Source: a virus
DNA: 29,346 bases
IMG/VR virus record: IMGVR_UViG_3300024520_003630
Coordinates: 1-29,346 of that record
Strand: one strand, 5' to 3'
The notes below the pieces were generated by a model that worked only from the letters and a program-made list of their open reading frames with translations, was not told where the DNA came from and ran no database searches. Below, in pieces: positions 5,766-12,732 of the stretch (position 1 is the stretch's first letter; each line of letters starts with the position of its first letter). Made by a program: the position numbers and the translations under genes.

Positions 5766-7750
5766 TGGCGAGCGGCCCGACGCGATTCGTCTTCGACTGC
5801 GAAACATGGCTGATCGCGCCGGGTCGCCTCGCTCCTCGCTTGGTCTCTGTCGCCTATCAGAAGGGAGGCGACCTCGTCCGAGTCCGTCATCGCTTCGACG
5901 ATTGGCGCACACCCGTCCGAGACGCGCTCGAGACCTGCGAGGTCATCGGGCATAACGTCGCTTATGACCTCGCGGTCCTGGTGAACGAAGAGCCGGAGCT
6001 TGAACACGTAGTCTGGAAAGCCTACGAAGAGGGACGCATCTTCGACACGATGATCCGGGCGCAGCTCATCGCGATTGCGCTCGGTCGGTTCAAGTTCGAC
6101 GCGACCATCGGAGACAAGGGATCGCGCCCTCGCTGGTCCCTTGCCGCCCTCGTCGGGAAGTATCTAGGCGAAGAGGTCACAGGGAAGCATGGTCCGGACG
6201 TCTACCGGCTCCGGTTTCACGAGCTCGACGAGGTCCCCGTCGCGGATTGGCCGGACGCCGCTCGCGCTTACGCGATGGCGGACGTCGACTATACCGCTCG
6301 CCTATGGGGGAGGCTCGGAACCTACGCGACCGAAGTCGGTATCCCGCGGATACCGGACGAGGCGAACCAAGTCCGCGCCGCTTGGTCTCTACATCTCGCC
6401 GCGTGTTGGGGGATACGGACGGACGAGCCCGCGGTCGACGCGCTCGAGGCTCGGCTTCGCGAGTCCGTCGCTGCTGTCCACGACGACGCGGTCGCGGCCG
6501 GTCTCATCCGGAGCAACGGGACGAAGAACGTCGGAGCGATTCGCGCCCGGGTCGACCTCGCCTTCGAGGACGGCTCACCGAAGACCGCGAAAGGCGCGAC
6601 CAGGACGGACACGGCGACGCTCGCAGGGACGGGCGACGACCTGCTCGTCCGGCTCTCGGAGGTCGCAGCGGATGAGAAGGAGCTCGCCGCCTTCGTCCCG
6701 ACGCTCCGAGCGGGTGTCGACCTCCCTATCAACCCGCGATGGAACACGCTTGTAGAGTCCGGCCGCGTGTCCTGCTCGAAGCCGAACCTCACGCAGCAAC
6801 CACGCCGATCCGGCGTCCGCGAGTGCTACGTCCCGCGCCCTGGATACTGGTTCGCGACGGCGGACTACGCCTTCGCGGAGCTTTGCACGCTCGCGCAGAC
6901 CTGCGTCGACTGGTTCGGCGAGTCCGCCCTCGCGGACACGATCAACGCAGGTCGAGACCCGCACAAGGCGACCGGCGCGAATCTGCTCGGTCTCGATTAT
7001 GACACCTTCCTCGAGCGATTCCTCGCGGGAGACCCCGACGCGAAGCAGGCTCGACAGCTCGCGAAGGCGCTTAACTTCGGCTATCCGGGAGGACTCGGCG
7101 CGTCGACGTTCGTCGAATATGCGTCCGCGACCTACGGACTCGAGATCGACGAGGACCAAGCTCGCGAGCTCAAGCGGACCTTCGTCGCGACCTATCCGGA
7201 GATGTCGCGCTACTGGCGCAAGATAACCGACAGCCTCTCGGACGGTGGCGGGTCGTTCACGGCTGCGCTGGTTCGGTCCGGTCGCATCCGCGGGGGTCTC
7301 GGCTTTCCGAACGGGTGTAACTACTTCTTCCAGGGTCCCGTCGCGGACGGCGCGAAGCGTGCGTTTTACCTACTGACCAAGGAGAGCCGCCTCGAGCCGG
7401 ACTCGCCGGTCTACGGGTCGAAGCCTCTCATCCTTATGCACGACGAGATCATCTCCGAGGTCCCGGTCGACCTCGCCGCAGAAGCCGCGCAGCGGGTCGC
7501 GGACGTCATGGTCGAGACCTTGTCCGAGGTCTGTCCCGACGTGAAGATAAGCGCGGAGCCTGCGCTAATGCGCCGATGGTACAAAGGCGCCGCGCCGACC
7601 TACGTCGACGGGCGCCTCGTTCCGTGGGAGCCTTCGCGCCCGGGTGAATTGACAAGCGACGGGGCCCTCCGCTTCTGCTCGGTCTGCGGTAGGGTTCCCG
7701 TCGCGAAGAATCACGCCGAGACTCGTTGCTTCGCTTGCGCTAGCGGTTAG
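5765..7750 (+). CDS. Family A DNA polymerase with 3'-5' exonuclease and C-terminal zinc ribbon
   Basis: A 661-residue replicative polymerase. Exonuclease motifs: Exo I FDCET (Asp11, Glu13), Exo II GHNVAYD (Asn64, Asp68), Exo III YAMAD (Tyr169, Asp173), all intact. Polymerase motifs: A ADYAFAELC (Asp367, Glu372), B RQLAKALNFGY (Arg430, Lys434, Phe438), C MHDE (His559-Asp560-Glu561). Motif A has Cys374 where most family members have Arg. The position equivalent to E. coli Phe762 is Phe438; published surveys of viral family A polymerases associate Phe here with virulent phages. No 5'-3' exonuclease domain is present. An extra tail ends in CSVCGR...RCFAC (C-x2-C-x13-C-x2-C, Cys638-658), a likely zinc ribbon. 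The start overlaps the upstream stop, and the stop overlaps the stop of the convergent HTH gene. Confidence 0.96.
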   Translation: MASGPTRFVFDCETWLIAPGRLAPRLVSVAYQKGGDLVRVRHRFDDWRTPVRDALETCEVIGHNVAYDLAVLVNEEPELEHVVWKAYEEGRIFDTMIRAQLIAIALGRFKFDATIGDKGSRPRWSLAALVGKYLGEEVTGKHGPDVYRLRFHELDEVPVADWPDAARAYAMADVDYTARLWGRLGTYATEVGIPRIPDEANQVRAAWSLHLAACWGIRTDEPAVDALEARLRESVAAVHDDAVAAGLIRSNGTKNVGAIRARVDLAFEDGSPKTAKGATRTDTATLAGTGDDLLVRLSEVAADEKELAAFVPTLRAGVDLPINPRWNTLVESGRVSCSKPNLTQQPRRSGVRECYVPRPGYWFATADYAFAELCTLAQTCVDWFGESALADTINAGRDPHKATGANLLGLDYDTFLERFLAGDPDAKQARQLAKALNFGYPGGLGASTFVEYASATYGLEIDEDQARELKRTFVATYPEMSRYWRKITDSLSDGGGSFTAALVRSGRIRGGLGFPNGCNYFFQGPVADGAKRAFYLLTKESRLEPDSPVYGSKPLILMHDEIISEVPVDLAAEAAQRVADVMVETLSEVCPDVKISAEPALMRRWYKGAAPTYVDGRLVPWEPSRPGELTSDGALRFCSVCGRVPVAKNHAETRCFACASG

Positions 7751-8073
7751 TCGTCACAATGACAGACAAGCGGCTGCTTGCCGCAGTCACGACAGACCTT
7801 CCAAGGCGCGCAGGGATCCCCGCTCTCGACGTATCGCGACTCCGTAACCCTCTCATAAGGGGCCATCAGGCGGAGGAACGTCTTCGTCGCTTGCTTCATC
7901 TTCCGCAGAATCGCCAGCTCAACGACGAACGCTCGCGCGTCGAGGTCGGGGAAGGCTTCGAGGATGCGCGCGAGGTCGACGACGTTCGGAGAGCGGTCGC
8001 CGCGGAGCCAATCCCCCGCCTTCCTAGCGGTCACATCGGGGAGCGCGGCTGCTATCTGTCTCGGCTTCAACAT
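7747..8073 (-). CDS. HTH protein with C-terminal cysteine (zinc-knuckle-like) tail
   Basis: A 108-residue protein. Residues 1-45 (MLKPRQIAAALPDVTARKAG, DWLRGDRSPNVVDLARILEA) have the XRE pattern: a short helix, then recognition helix TARKAGDWLRGDRSP, then a packing helix ending in AFPDLD. A middle helix (ARAFVVELAILRKMKQATKT) could dimerise. The end CAPWKVCRDCGKQPLVCHC carries five cysteines spaced like a small zinc knuckle. I chose ATG 8073 because GGGGTGAT lies about 7 bases upstream and because the HTH starts there; ATGs at 8121 and 8133 have poorly spaced sites. The stop overlaps the polymerase stop tail to tail. It is probably a phage transcription regulator; its target is unknown. Confidence 0.78.
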   Translation of the reverse strand: MLKPRQIAAALPDVTARKAGDWLRGDRSPNVVDLARILEAFPDLDARAFVVELAILRKMKQATKTFLRLMAPYERVTESRYVESGDPCAPWKVCRDCGKQPLVCHCDD

Positions 8074-8228
8074 GAGATCACCCCGTATAGTCGGATCAAT
8101 TGCCAGAGTGTCGACTCCCATGTCGCGAGCCATCTCTTCCGGTCGTTGCTGGAAGGTTGTCCCTTCCAATACGCGACGCGCTCCCGCGCTATGCGTTGCG
8201 CCTTCTTCCCTCTCGCGAGCGTCAACAC
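8067..8228 (-). CDS. Small basic Trp-rich protein (53 residues), overlapped at both ends
   Basis: A short frame starting at GTG 8228 that fills the gap between two neighbours. The start overlaps the stop of the upstream gene (GTGTTGA) and its TGA lies in ATGTTGA at the next gene's start, the coupling pattern used throughout this phage. GAGG lies about 8 bases before the GTG. The product (LARGKKAQRIARERVAYWKG, then QPSSNDRKRWLATWESTLWQ) is basic with four Trp and predicted helical; no family is recognised. A competing reading in the frame of the HTH gene is also open here, so expression is likely but not certain. Confidence 0.5.
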   Translation of the reverse strand: MLTLARGKKAQRIARERVAYWKGQPSSNDRKRWLATWESTLWQLIRLYGVISC

Positions 8229-8467
8229 GGGTCGACCTCATCAGGTCGAAAGGTGACCGAGACCGCGTCGATGTCGAACCAAGGGACGGCGAAGTCGTCG
8301 TCGCTGTCATCGATCGCGTACCATTCCGGCTTGACCTGAAGTCCGGAGCCGTGTCCCTCGACAGGTCGGAGGGTAAGCGCGTCGATGTCGATCCCCGCGG
8401 TCTTCGCCTTCGCCTTCGCGATGGCGACGAGGTCTTCCTTCGTGATGCTGATCTTGATTTCGGTCAT
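8222..8467 (-). CDS. Hypothetical small acidic protein
   Basis: An 81-residue protein from ATG 8467, with AAGGAG 8 bases upstream (strong site). The N-terminus TEIKISITKEDLVAIAKAKA forms a strand and an amphipathic helix; the C-terminal half is acidic (AIDDSDDDFAVPWFDIDAVS). I do not recognise a family. It belongs to a leftward set of small genes between the replication and lysis blocks, a usual place for early host-takeover or regulatory proteins; that role is only positional. Confidence 0.78.
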   Translation of the reverse strand: MTEIKISITKEDLVAIAKAKAKTAGIDIDALTLRPVEGHGSGLQVKPEWYAIDDSDDDFAVPWFDIDAVSVTFRPDEVDPC

Positions 8468-8532
8468 TGTCTCTGCTCCTTGGCTTATCGCCGTCTGGAC
8501 TGTCGACCATGCGTCGACGGTCCTTTGTGTCT

Positions 8533-8790
8533 CTAGCTGAGGTCCCATCCGAACGCGGCGACCATGTCGGCTTGGACGTCGGCGGGTCGCGGGATCCCGA
8601 ATCCGCCCGCGTTTGCGATCTCGCTCTCCGTCCAATCGGAGAGGGGCATCGTCTGCATACCGAACTTGCCTCCGAAGGTGCGACCCTTGATCGAGCGCTT
8701 CAGGCTCGCGGTCGCGGCGCGCTTCGAGGTTGCGTGAGTGAAGCCGAAGATGCGACCGGACTTGATATCGTATGCGATGAAGGTCTTCAT
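8533..8790 (-). CDS. Hypothetical small basic protein
   Basis: An 85-residue protein from ATG 8790 (MKTFIAYDIKSGRIFGFTHA). It starts with a beta strand and a glycine turn, then a basic helix TSKRAATASLKRSIKGRTFG and a Trp-containing C-terminus. The alpha/beta pattern recalls small nucleic-acid-binding or single-domain phage proteins, but no family is recognised. The in-frame ATG at 8820 coincides with the predicted transcription start and has no proper ribosome site, whereas 8790 has GGGAG upstream. It is the first gene of the small leftward set and probably the first read from the promoter at 8827-8832. Confidence 0.72.
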   Translation of the reverse strand: MKTFIAYDIKSGRIFGFTHATSKRAATASLKRSIKGRTFGGKFGMQTMPLSDWTESEIANAGGFGIPRPADVQADMVAAFGWDLS

Positions 8791-8826
8791 GGTCTCTTCT
8801 CCCTGTGTGTTCGTCTTCATGCCCTA

Positions 8827-8832
8827 AGTATA
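8827..8832 (-). promoter_or_regulatory. Candidate leftward promoter -10 box (TATACT)
   Basis: In the 92-base gap 8791-8882 the minus strand has TATACT at 8832-8827, five of six matches to TATAAT. No good -35 is present at 16-18 bp (CTCGTG or TCGTGT), so it may need an activator. The start site would be near 8820, giving a leader of about 30 bases to the ATG at 8790. Confidence 0.4.
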
Positions 8833-8882
8833 CGCGCGAAGCGTAAGAACACGAGCGAATAAACGCAGAGAGCGGAAGAAAG

Positions 8883-9245
8883 TTACTCGGACAGTTTGTC
8901 GAGACGCTCAAGAGCCGTGTCGATCTTCCGGTTGGAGTCGTTCACGATGCCGACTAGGTCCGCCTGGAGCGCGTCGCGTTGCGCGGCGACCTTGTCTTCG
9001 GCCTCGCGACAGTCCGCGCGTATCGAGATGATGACCGCGTCATAGCGTGAGCGCATGAGCTCGACCCGGTCGTCGAAGGTCGCGTCGATGCGGTCGATCT
9101 GTTCCTGGAAGGACGAGACGAGCGCGTCGAGCCGCTTCTGCATGCCGAGATGTTGCCAGAGCAGGACACCCGCGAGGATGCCCAAAGCCCCATAGTCGAG
9201 GAGACCCCGACCTAGCTCATCCGGCAACAACCTCGACGCCCTCAC
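8883..9245 (-). CDS. Membrane-anchored coiled-coil protein, possible inner-membrane spanin
   Basis: A 120-residue protein. One transmembrane segment near the N-terminus (YGALGILAGVLLWQHLG, about residues 18-34) is followed by a long, highly charged coiled-coil stretch to the end (RLDALVSSFQEQIDRIDATF and so on). This is the layout of i-spanins (Rz type), which bridge the periplasm at lysis, but no sequence match is claimed. It begins at GTG 9245, inside the upstream gene (29-base overlap); GAGGGG lies a little far upstream, so the start is uncertain. It is the last gene of the lysis block. Confidence 0.66.
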   Translation of the reverse strand: MRASRLLPDELGRGLLDYGALGILAGVLLWQHLGMQKRLDALVSSFQEQIDRIDATFDDRVELMRSRYDAVIISIRADCREAEDKVAAQRDALQADLVGIVNDSNRKIDTALERLDKLSE

Positions 9246-9453
9246 CGACGGTCATCGACCCCTCGTCGATGTCGATGCTATCGGTCCGGAGCTTGCCGAG
9301 GGTCGCGCCGATGAGCTCGACCGGGACCTTCGAGAGAGCAGTCGCGGCGATGTCGAAGCCATCGTCGCCGGTCGCGTCACCGATGGCGCGGAGCAACCCG
9401 GGGACGAGCGAAGCCCATTCGAGAGCGGTCTTGTCGTCGTCGGAGAGAGCCAT
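9217..9453 (-). CDS. Hypothetical small protein in the lysis block
   Basis: A 78-residue acidic protein (MALSDDDKTALEWASLVPGL) with mixed helices, no transmembrane segment and no recognised family. The start ATG shares bases with the stop of the membrane protein upstream (TGATG), and AAGG sits about 7 bases before it. Tight coupling on both sides suggests it works with the membrane proteins around it, possibly as a lysis-timing factor such as an antiholin; that is positional inference only. Confidence 0.75.
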   Translation of the reverse strand: MALSDDDKTALEWASLVPGLLRAIGDATGDDGFDIAATALSKVPVELIGATLGKLRTDSIDIDEGSMTVGEGVEVVAG

Positions 9454-9926
9454 CAGTTAGCCTTGCAGAGAGCGGCGCGGACCTTCGGACCGACCTTCAA
9501 CGGGGCAGCGTCCGCAATGCAAATGATCGAGACCTCCGGGTCGCCGTCCCCATACACGGTGAGCTTGGTACCGCAGTCGGCTTTCTCGAGGTTCCATCCG
9601 CCCGCCTTGAGATGGTAGTTCGCTCCGCACCCGCCGAAGGTCATCATAAGCAGGATGCCGAGCGCGCCGACCAGGGGGATCAACGCGACGGCGGCGAACC
9701 CCTTCTCCTCCGACGGGGGATTCTCGTCGGGTATTGGAGCGAGGGAACGGTTCGCAAACCGGATCGCCGCCATCGCGAGAGGGAGGAGGACCGCGGTCAT
9801 CATCGCGCCGACGACTTCCGGCGTCAGCTCGTAGTGTCCGCCGAAGTGCATTAGCAAGGCGACGACGCCGGAGAGCCACGTCCCGACTTCGGCCGGGTCG
9901 GCTAGCTTTGAATGGATCTTCTTCAC
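9453..9926 (-). CDS. Three-segment membrane protein, holin-like with a lipoprotein-like tail
   Basis: A 157-residue protein. Two hydrophobic segments (about 15-29 and 36-57) separated by a short polar turn, then a Pro/Glu linker, match small class II-type holins. A third segment (77-99) ends in MMTFGGCGANYH, where Cys100 follows two glycines as in a lipobox, and the remaining 57 residues (LKAGGWNLEKADCGTKLTVY) resemble a periplasmic domain with three more Cys. It starts at GTG 9926 with AAGGGG 6 bases upstream and overlaps the previous stop (GTGA). Gene order (endolysin, coiled-coil membrane protein, this gene) supports a role in membrane permeabilisation. Whether Cys100 is lipidated is unknown. 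Confidence 0.7.
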   Translation of the reverse strand: MKKIHSKLADPAEVGTWLSGVVALLMHFGGHYELTPEVVGAMMTAVLLPLAMAAIRFANRSLAPIPDENPPSEEKGFAAVALIPLVGALGILLMMTFGGCGANYHLKAGGWNLEKADCGTKLTVYGDGDPEVSIICIADAAPLKVGPKVRAALCKAN

Positions 9927-10237
9927 TTGTTCCCCTTTTGGGCCATGGCGCGAAGCTCGGCTGTCACCTGCTCGAGAGCGCGGAGACCCTCGTCGGTCCT
10001 CTCGATGACTTCGATCGCCCGCTGTTGGCTCTCTGCGAGCGAGCGGACGTCGCCGCGGATGAGGGTCAAGGCGTCCTCGTGTCCCTCGACAGCCGTGTCG
10101 ATGAGCGCGATCTTCTCTGCGGTCGCTTCATGCTCGACCTGAAGCAATGTCCAGTGAGAGCCGACCGAGATCAGCAAGGTTGCGACCATGCCTAGCCAAG
10201 CGGCGACGACTGCGACGTGTTCCTTGACCCATTTCAT
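9923..10237 (-). CDS. Membrane-anchored coiled-coil protein, possible holin or spanin
   Basis: A 104-residue protein: basic start MKWVKEH, one transmembrane helix (VAVVAAWLGMVATLLISVG, about 8-27), then a charged coiled coil (EHEATAEKIALIDTAVEGHE and onward) ending KGNK. ATG 10237 shares a base with the endolysin stop (TAATG) and has GAGGG 8 bases upstream. Its layout closely resembles that of the 8883-9245 product, though I see no clear sequence identity. Next to an endolysin, such proteins are usually holin or spanin components; which one cannot be decided from sequence. Confidence 0.72.
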   Translation of the reverse strand: MKWVKEHVAVVAAWLGMVATLLISVGSHWTLLQVEHEATAEKIALIDTAVEGHEDALTLIRGDVRSLAESQQRAIEVIERTDEGLRALEQVTAELRAMAQKGNK

Positions 10238-10824
10238 TAGACGACCCTCACAAACCCGACGACCCGATCCCATTGGGGCGAGTCCTTCTCGATGACTTCA
10301 TCTGCTACCGCGCCTGTCCCGCTTGCGTGACCCCCGCCGGAGGAGTTGCCCGCGATGCAATGGATCGCGGACCCCTCTACTTTGACCACGATACCCGTAT
10401 GACCCTGCGTCTTGATACCTTCAAGCGCCCGGGTTCGCTGGCTCGCGTCCTTCGACAGCCGGGTCCGGACGAAGACGAGACCCCGCGGGTCCTTCTCCTT
10501 GAAGATGTCATCGCGCGCGACATGCTGGTCAGGCTCCGCCTTCTGCCATAACGCGACGGCGCGGCCGGTCGGGCCAGGGTTACGGACAGTAAAGCCGCAG
10601 CGGGATAGGGTCCTGAGACAGCTCGAGACGAAGAGCGCGCACCACGGGGCGGGTTTGCCGGTGCCGCCTCCGTCCCGCTGGAAGAATTCGACCATGGGTC
10701 CTTTGTTGGATCCATGCTCGACGATATCTTGCTCGAGGTAGGACTCGACCAGGGAGACGAGCGCCGACTTCGCGTCCGGCGAGCCGATGCCTCGTCGGAT
10801 TAGTGGGGCGAGCGACTTCAGCAT
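10237..10824 (-). CDS. CHAP-like cysteine peptidase/amidase endolysin
   Basis: A 195-residue protein predicted to cut peptidoglycan. GKPAPWCALFVSSCL (56-70) is the CHAP/NlpC-type nucleophile motif with Cys62, and GHTGIVVKVEGSAIHCIAGN (141-160) supplies His142 and a polar third residue (Asn160), with the GNSSGGG turn typical of CHAP domains. The N-terminal helix (ALVSLVESYLEQDIVEHGSN) is also usual. The domain fills the protein, so there is no separate cell-wall-binding domain. ATG 10824 has GTAGG about 8 bases upstream. It is followed at once by membrane proteins, the usual endolysin-holin-spanin order. No signal peptide is seen, so holin-dependent release is expected. Confidence 0.85.
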   Translation of the reverse strand: MLKSLAPLIRRGIGSPDAKSALVSLVESYLEQDIVEHGSNKGPMVEFFQRDGGGTGKPAPWCALFVSSCLRTLSRCGFTVRNPGPTGRAVALWQKAEPDQHVARDDIFKEKDPRGLVFVRTRLSKDASQRTRALEGIKTQGHTGIVVKVEGSAIHCIAGNSSGGGHASGTGAVADEVIEKDSPQWDRVVGFVRVV

Positions 10825-10832
10825 TCACGCGC

Positions 10833-11168
10833 CTACCGTTGACCCATGCCGGGACGGTTCAACGCCATCACGAGGATCGTCGCGTCCGTGGGTGTGCCTC
10901 CCGTGAACGCTACCTGGAGTTCGCCCACGTTCGCGACGTGATTCGGGCCGATGACGACGGACCCGGGGATCGGAAGGGTCGTCGATGGTCCGTCGATGGC
11001 GGCATATTGACCCCCGCCCGGGACCTGGCATTTGACCTGCCATGTCTCCGTGTCCGCGCCGAGGACTTGGATATAGAAGAAGGAATAGGGAGTCGGGTCG
11101 AAGCCGAGCGTCGCCTCGCTCAACACCTGAGTTGTCGCCGCGACGCCTGTGAATGCTTTCGTTTGCAT
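10833..11168 (-). CDS. Small beta-rich virion-associated protein
   Basis: A 111-residue protein made almost entirely of predicted beta strands (FFYIQVLGADTETWQVKCQV, then ATILVMALNRPG), with many Gly/Pro turns. This looks like a small jelly-roll or tail-fibre tip protein. It starts at ATG 11168 with AAGGTGAG upstream and lies 8 bases before the endolysin. It is the last of three successive beta-rich genes after the tail hub, so it likely belongs to the tail tip or fibre complex. No family is recognised. Confidence 0.7.
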   Translation of the reverse strand: MQTKAFTGVAATTQVLSEATLGFDPTPYSFFYIQVLGADTETWQVKCQVPGGGQYAAIDGPSTTLPIPGSVVIGPNHVANVGELQVAFTGGTPTDATILVMALNRPGMGQR

Positions 11169-11214
11169 GGTCTCACCTTAGCCGAGCGGACCCACCGAGG
11201 GTGTCCGCGAGTGA

Positions 11215-11751
11215 TCATGTCGCTTGTGCTTCCCAGATAGGATCGAACGCCATCCCATATAGAAACCCGGTCTCGCCTGACAGCGCCGAGCTGGTCGCGA
11301 AGGTCACGGTCACGGCTTCCGTTGTCCATGTCCAAGCTGCCGAGCTCCGAACCTTCAACGGAGAATTGAACAGGTCCCCCGGGATGTTCGTCGTCCCGTA
11401 TTGCTTCGCGGATTGAACAGCGTCGACCTCCGCCTCTAGGGCCTCGAAGGTCTTCGCCGTCCCGTTGTTGGTCGAGTCGATGCTGATATCCGCAGCGCCC
11501 GAACACATAAAGGAGATCCGCATATAGACGACCGAAGGAGGGACGGGGACGAGGATCGTCGCGGTTGTATTGTTCGGGACGAAGAGCCCGACACACATCC
11601 CGCCCTGGTGTTTCCCCGCGGTCGCTAGCGCATGCTGGACACTGTCGACGGTCTGCGGGATGGACGGGGACGCAGGGACAGGATCGACCGGCGCAGCGAA
11701 GCCGATCGCGGTCGTGATCATGTCGATGAATTCGGGTGCTCGCTTCGCCAT
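11215..11751 (-). CDS. Beta-rich tail-tip or fibre-associated protein
   Basis: A 178-residue protein with a short helical start (MAKRAPEFIDMITTAIGFAA), a Pro-rich linker and then a beta sandwich (SVVYMRISFMCSGAADISID, AVTVTFATSSALSGETGFLY). ATG 11751 has GAGGAG upstream, embedded in the end of the previous gene (stops and start 3 bases apart). Composition (Ala, Ser, Thr, Val) is that of virion surface proteins. Position after the hub suggests a receptor-binding accessory; function not established. Confidence 0.7.
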   Translation of the reverse strand: MAKRAPEFIDMITTAIGFAAPVDPVPASPSIPQTVDSVQHALATAGKHQGGMCVGLFVPNNTTATILVPVPPSVVYMRISFMCSGAADISIDSTNNGTAKTFEALEAEVDAVQSAKQYGTTNIPGDLFNSPLKVRSSAAWTWTTEAVTVTFATSSALSGETGFLYGMAFDPIWEAQAT

Positions 11752-11754
11752 GGA

Positions 11755-12729
11755 TTAAGGCTCCTCTAAGATCTGAAGAGTCCGAAGCGCTACCGCGCCG
11801 GTCCCGCTCCCGCCCGTGATGCGAAGGAACACTGTCACCCACGGCTCCGCGCCGACCGATTGCCCTTGCAGGAAGAATGTCGTCTGTGCGATGCCGCTCG
11901 CTGCTCCGATCACGATCTGCTGCGGGCCGAAGGAGAAGTTGACGTCCGCGGTCGGCGTGCCCGATGCCGTGTAGGTCTCGATGTAGATCCAGACACGGAG
12001 CTTCCGCGGTCCCGATGTCTTCGCGTTCCCCACTGCGATCGGGAACTTCAATACGGGTTGCCATGCCGTCGACGTGTTCGTGAAGATGCCGTCCCGCGCG
12101 CCCTCCTCCTGTTGGATGATGGACACCAGCGCGTTGAGGCGATCCTTCGCGATCTTGTAGGGGTTGTTCCGGAGAACATGAACGATCGCAGAAGGGACGG
12201 GCGCGCTCCCCGTGTACCAGGATGCGGCGACGGACTCGAAGCCGGAGTCGAGGACACCCGCCGCGGCGCTCTCTCCGAGAACGGAGACGAAGATCGATCC
12301 CAGTGTGATGTTGTAACCCGCGGTCGCTTCTAGCGTTATGTAGGCATACCGCGGAGTCGACGAAGCCGCGCTCGACGAAGGCGAGACGGTGACCGACCCG
12401 ATCCCGCTCGAGGCGGTCTCGGTCGTCGTGTCCGTGTCCGTCCCCGACCCGTCTGTTAGGGAGAGGGTGACGTCCGCGGTCGGTCCCGATTGCGAAAACG
12501 TGTAATCAAGCCGGACGTCCAGGTCGTCATAGTTCCCCGGGATGGCGAAGCGACACATCACCGTCGCGGTCCCTGTCGAAGTAGACAGGAACGGCCCGTA
12601 AGCGCTCACCGGATATGAGTCGCACTCCTGGTAGAGCTGCGCGTCGTTTGTGATGAGCGACGTCCAGTCCGCGGAATTGCCCGCGATGTCGGGGACCCAT
12701 GCGTCCGCGTCGTTGGGGGCGTATGCCAT
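11755..12729 (-). CDS. Tail fibre or receptor-binding-like protein with two beta-sandwich modules
   Basis: A 324-residue Ser/Thr/Ala-rich protein. A first beta module (about 57-151: VMCRFAIPGNYDDLDVRLDY, then SGPTADVTLSL) and a second (about 225-320: PVLKFPIAVG, then SGTPTADVNFSF) look alike, sharing P-T-A-D-V in the same strand position. A central segment (about 180-215) is helical (YKIAKDRLNALVSIIQQEEG). ATG 12729 has GGAGGAT upstream. Such repeated jelly rolls are common in carbohydrate-binding tail proteins. Placement just after the large hub gene supports a role in host recognition, but no family match is claimed. Confidence 0.72.
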   Translation of the reverse strand: MAYAPNDADAWVPDIAGNSADWTSLITNDAQLYQECDSYPVSAYGPFLSTSTGTATVMCRFAIPGNYDDLDVRLDYTFSQSGPTADVTLSLTDGSGTDTDTTTETASSGIGSVTVSPSSSAASSTPRYAYITLEATAGYNITLGSIFVSVLGESAAAGVLDSGFESVAASWYTGSAPVPSAIVHVLRNNPYKIAKDRLNALVSIIQQEEGARDGIFTNTSTAWQPVLKFPIAVGNAKTSGPRKLRVWIYIETYTASGTPTADVNFSFGPQQIVIGAASGIAQTTFFLQGQSVGAEPWVTVFLRITGGSGTGAVALRTLQILEEP

Positions 12730-12732
12730 CGG

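Noticed and set aside
7770-7784. GCGGC-TGCTT-GCCGC hairpin after the polymerase as a terminator
   Set aside because: Only 5 bp of stem, no U-run on either strand, and it lies inside the coding end of the convergent HTH gene.
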